Assembly (NCBI GenBank): GCA_017516785.1
Contig: JAFXAV010000020.1
Location: forward strand, 1-7,539
Length of the DNA stretch: 7,539 nt
Direction: 5' to 3'
Source: Oscillospiraceae bacterium
Lineage (GTDB): Bacteria; Bacillota_A; Clostridia; Oscillospirales; Oscillospiraceae
Position 1 is the stretch's first letter, and every line of letters starts with the position of its first letter. The notes below the pieces were generated by a model that had not been told where the DNA came from, ran no database searches, and saw nothing but the letters and a program-made list of their open reading frames with translations. A program made the position numbers and the translations under genes. Below are positions 5,289 through 7,539 of the stretch, in pieces.

Positions 5289-7237
5289 ACTTGCTTCTCC
5301 TTCACCGCGGGAATCTGATCCCGGTAAAGGCCCAGTTCCCGGACCATGGTCTGGGACATGGGGAGAATCTCCTCGAAAGCAGGAATGCTGCCCACCACGT
5401 TTTCACAGAGCCAGTCCATTTTCAGCAGCTCATCGGGGGTAAAGGTCTTGGTGCCGTCATTTTTAACGGCGCCGTCCTGGGCGATGATTTTCCGGGCAAA
5501 GGGATCCAGCGTGCCGTCGGCCAGACCCTGACGAAGAATTTTCGCCAGTGCCAGCACACCGGCAGGCAGCCGGTCGGAAAGCTCAATGTCGATGACGCCG
5601 GTGTCAATACCCAGCCAGTAGTTGACGGCGCTGGTGGGTTTTTCTTCCTTTTTGGCGCCGGAGAGAACCCGCTTGATCACCATTTCATAGAACTGACCCC
5701 AGACCCACACAGGAGAGCCCAGAGGAATCAGGCCGCCGATGTCATCCACCAGGTAGGTTCCGTAGCTGCAGAAATCCAGATACATCTTGTTCTGGATTGG
5801 CACATCCCGGTTGGAAACCACCCGGATGCCGTCCCGGAAGAAATCCGCCTGGGGCGTACCGGCGCAGCAGGACCAGCGCAGCTCAATCTGAGCCCGGGGA
5901 TTGGTCATCTGGGCGCCCAGAGCGAAGGCATTGATAGAGGCGGGAACGCCAAAATTGGGATAGGATGCGATATAGCCAATCCGGTCATTCTGGACCATAG
6001 CGCCGGCGATGGCGCCGGTGATGAACTTGGCCTCAAAAATCCGGCCGTAGTAGGTGCGGATGCTGGAATAGGGCTGGTTGACAGAGCAATTATAGAAGCG
6101 AATCTTGGGATACTTCACCGCCGCTTTCAGGGCGGGACGGATCATGAAAGGTGCCGTGGTGAACACCACCTGGGCGCCTTCCGCCACTGCCTTCTCCAGC
6201 TTTTGCTCCACGATCTCAGTGCTGTTGGCATCAAAATAGCTGCGGCAGGTGACCTTATCGCCGAAAACCTCTTCAATATGCTTCCGGCCGTTCTCATGGC
6301 CCATGACCCAGGCGCTGGTGGTGGTATCCAGCTGATGGATAAAGGCCACATTCACATGGTCGGGGGCGGTGATGATGCGGGTAAGAATATTGCTCTTGGG
6401 TTCCTCCACGGGCTTGGTTTCCACCTTGGGCTCCGGATCCTGGGCAACTGCCACCACATTGGGCCACAGGGCCTGAAGGGACTTTTTCAGTTCGGAAGCC
6501 GTCAGTTTACCCAGATCCCGGAAGGGATTCACCTGGAGCCACAGCAGCAGCGCTTCCTCAGGAAGCAGATCCTTCAGCTTGGTATTAAGGGGATAGAACG
6601 CATCCTTGAAGTACTGGAAATAGGAAGAGAAGGTGCGGCGTTCATCATCCGTCCAGGCTTCGCCGGGCTCCTTGCCCACTGCGGCGAGGAGCCTTGCGTA
6701 GTCGCCGGGGCGGCGGAACTGTACAATATATAATTTGGAGGTCTTGTAGAACTCCATGAATTCATAGTAGGCCTTGATCCGGGGTTCCTCGCTGCGGGGC
6801 GGGATAATCCGGGTGACAATGCCGGGAATCCGGGGCGCGCCGAAATGGCGCAGAACGGAAACCCGCTTGTTGCCCTCCTGAACATAGAAATTGCCCAGGT
6901 ATTCATAGCAGACGATGGGTTCCTGAATGCCCACATCACCCAGGTGGGCGGCACACAGATGAATCCACTTAATGGAAAACTCACTGTCAAGGCTCATCAG
7001 GGGACGGAAGGTGGGGGTAAAGGACGTAATACGGCCCGCGGACTTGGTGCCCACAATACGCCGGGCAGGAATTTCCACCAGACCGATTTCCGCGGTGGAG
7101 TAGGAGGACCGGTCCTCCAGAATCTCATCCAGAACAGCGGGATTGGGGGACTTTCCCTGAGCAACCAGTTCCCGGTATTCCTTCTGGCCCTGTTTCAGTG
7201 CCTGACTGTATTCATCTTTCGCAAGCTGAATGTCCAT
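5285..7237 (-). CDS. ParB-like/BMP fusion: cytoplasmic nucleoside-type binding protein
   Basis: This 650-aa protein has two parts. Residues about 50-145 resemble a ParB/sulfiredoxin-like domain: LVEIPARRIVGTKSAGR, then GIQEPIVCYEYLG, then VQEGNKRVSVLRHFGA in the place of the ParB nucleotide-loop motif. Residues about 155-260 are a helical linker, followed by a charged Pro/Glu/Lys hinge (266-284). Residues about 294-580 match the BMP/PnrA-type periplasmic-binding fold: VAFIHQLDTTTSAWVMGHENG, AQVVFTTAPFM, GAIAGAMVQNDRIGYIA, GVPASINAFALGAQMTNP and SPVWVWGQFYE. The N-terminus (MDIQLAKDEYSQALK) is charged with no signal peptide or lipobox, so it should stay in the cytoplasm, unlike transporter lipoproteins. 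No permease or ATPase gene is adjacent. The family binds purine nucleosides in known cases; the ligand here is unknown. RBS ggagg lies 6 nt before ATG, and a strong promoter precedes it. First gene of the unit. Confidence 0.88.
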   Translation of the reverse strand: MDIQLAKDEYSQALKQGQKEYRELVAQGKSPNPAVLDEILEDRSSYSTAEIGLVEIPARRIVGTKSAGRITSFTPTFRPLMSLDSEFSIKWIHLCAAHLGDVGIQEPIVCYEYLGNFYVQEGNKRVSVLRHFGAPRIPGIVTRIIPPRSEEPRIKAYYEFMEFYKTSKLYIVQFRRPGDYARLLAAVGKEPGEAWTDDERRTFSSYFQYFKDAFYPLNTKLKDLLPEEALLLWLQVNPFRDLGKLTASELKKSLQALWPNVVAVAQDPEPKVETKPVEEPKSNILTRIITAPDHVNVAFIHQLDTTTSAWVMGHENGRKHIEEVFGDKVTCRSYFDANSTEIVEQKLEKAVAEGAQVVFTTAPFMIRPALKAAVKYPKIRFYNCSVNQPYSSIRTYYGRIFEAKFITGAIAGAMVQNDRIGYIASYPNFGVPASINAFALGAQMTNPRAQIELRWSCCAGTPQADFFRDGIRVVSNRDVPIQNKMYLDFCSYGTYLVDDIGGLIPLGSPVWVWGQFYEMVIKRVLSGAKKEEKPTSAVNYWLGIDTGVIDIELSDRLPAGVLALAKILRQGLADGTLDPFARKIIAQDGAVKNDGTKTFTPDELLKMDWLCENVVGSIPAFEEILPMSQTMVRELGLYRDQIPAVKEKQV

Positions 7238-7282
7238 AGTCAGCCTCCATAAATCATAATGGTTTTATAGTTTTACATCTAT

Positions 7283-7311
7283 ATCATACCCATTTTTGCC
7301 CGAATTTTCAA
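7283..7311 (-). promoter_or_regulatory. Sigma-70-type promoter of the six-gene unit
   Basis: On the minus strand, TTGAAA (7306-7311) and TATGAT (7283-7288) are separated by exactly 17 bp; each differs from consensus at one base. A start near 7276 would give a leader of about 39 nt before the ATG at 7237, with the RBS ggagg 6 nt from it. The leader is too short for a lysine riboswitch and none is visible. This is the best promoter match in the window and should drive all six minus-strand genes. Confidence 0.8.
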
Positions 7312-7416
7312 TTGGAAGCCGTTGAGAGTTTTGTGTCATCCCCGAGCGGACAATTGTACACAATGACCAGTCCGGTGTTATATGAATTGAACAAATTACA
7401 GTTTGTGGAGCCAATG

Positions 7417-7538
7417 CCCTCCCCTTTGGGGAGGGTGGCCGAGCGATAGCGAGGTCGGGAGAGGTTTCAGAAAAATGTACTGCATGCACCCCTCTTCCGT
7501 CACGGCTTACGCCGTGCCACCTTCCCCAGAGGGGAAGG
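7417..7538. repeat. Inverted pair of 48-bp palindromic modules (MITE-like dispersed repeat)
   Basis: The left arm is 7417-7464 and the right arm 7491-7538. The reverse complement of the right arm matches the left at 35 of 48 positions by my hand count, with 26 nt between them. Each arm contains its own hairpins: ccctcccc-ttt-ggggaggg (7417-7435), ccttcccc-aga-ggggaagg (7520-7538) and cacggc-ttac-gccgtg (7501-7516). The element could therefore form several small hairpins or one long imperfect stem. No transposase is nearby. The style resembles dispersed intergenic repeats of Oscillospiraceae as I recall them; copy number cannot be judged from this window. Confidence 0.75.
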
Positions 7539-7539
7539 C

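Noticed and set aside
5291..6733. A 480-codon open frame on the plus strand opposite the ParB-BMP gene
   Set aside because: It lies entirely antisense to a well-supported gene, has no RBS or recognisable domain, and is the kind of shadow frame produced by GC-rich codon use.
7238..7276. Lysine riboswitch or other structured leader of the dap-containing unit
   Set aside because: The predicted leader is about 39 nt, far too short for a lysine riboswitch, and shows no notable stem.
7355..7384. Possible rightward promoter (TTGTAC-18-TATATG with a TG extension)
   Set aside because: The -35 match is poor and no gene follows within the window, only repeat sequence.
7265..7489. A 74-codon minus-strand frame upstream of the ParB-BMP gene
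   Set aside because: It runs from inside the right-hand repeat across the promoter of the six-gene unit, and has no convincing RBS. Its N-terminal part is just translated repeat.

Overview
The window looks like chromosomal DNA of an anaerobic gut Firmicute of the Clostridia, most likely Oscillospiraceae/Ruminococcaceae (the Faecalibacterium/Gemmiger/Subdoligranulum neighbourhood). I base this on the fairly high GC, the AGGAGG-type ribosome binding sites, the short clostridial versions of the DAP enzymes, the SLH-domain secreted protein, and above all the modular palindromic repeats at both ends, of a style I associate with these genomes. The genus is inference; the sequence contains no rRNA or other phylogenetic marker.

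Layout. Positions 1-118 hold a chain of back-to-back perfect hairpins (dispersed repeat). A 135-bp spacer follows, ending in a ribosome binding site that can pair with an upstream anti-RBS. One rightward gene (254-1474) encodes a small secreted protein with Ig/cadherin-like beta domains followed by degenerate SLH repeats. It converges on the rest of the window and shares a bidirectional terminator (1495-1524) with it.

Everything from 7237 down to 1527 lies on the minus strand as one tight six-gene unit, with gaps of 32 nt or less and two ATGA overlaps. It is preceded by a good sigma-70-type promoter (TTGAAA-17-TATGAT). In transcription order the genes are: a 650-aa cytoplasmic fusion of a ParB/sulfiredoxin-like domain with a BMP/PnrA-type nucleoside-binding-protein fold; a small calcineurin-like metallophosphoesterase; a DUF2461 protein; then dapA, dapB and dapF. 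The last three carry out the first committed step, the second step and the final epimerisation of the diaminopimelate/lysine pathway. The intervening steps (DapL, or the acyl-DAP route) are not in the window.

The most unusual item is the first gene. It is a substrate-binding-protein fold with no signal peptide and no ABC permease or ATPase beside it, joined to a ParB-like module and translationally coupled to a phosphoesterase. A ligand-sensing or regulatory module tied to cell-wall precursor synthesis is a reasonable hypothesis, but the sequence does not prove it.

The right end (7417-7538) is a second repeat: an inverted pair of 48-bp modules whose differences partly preserve pairing. No RNA genes, CRISPR arrays, transposase genes, phage genes or broken genes were seen.
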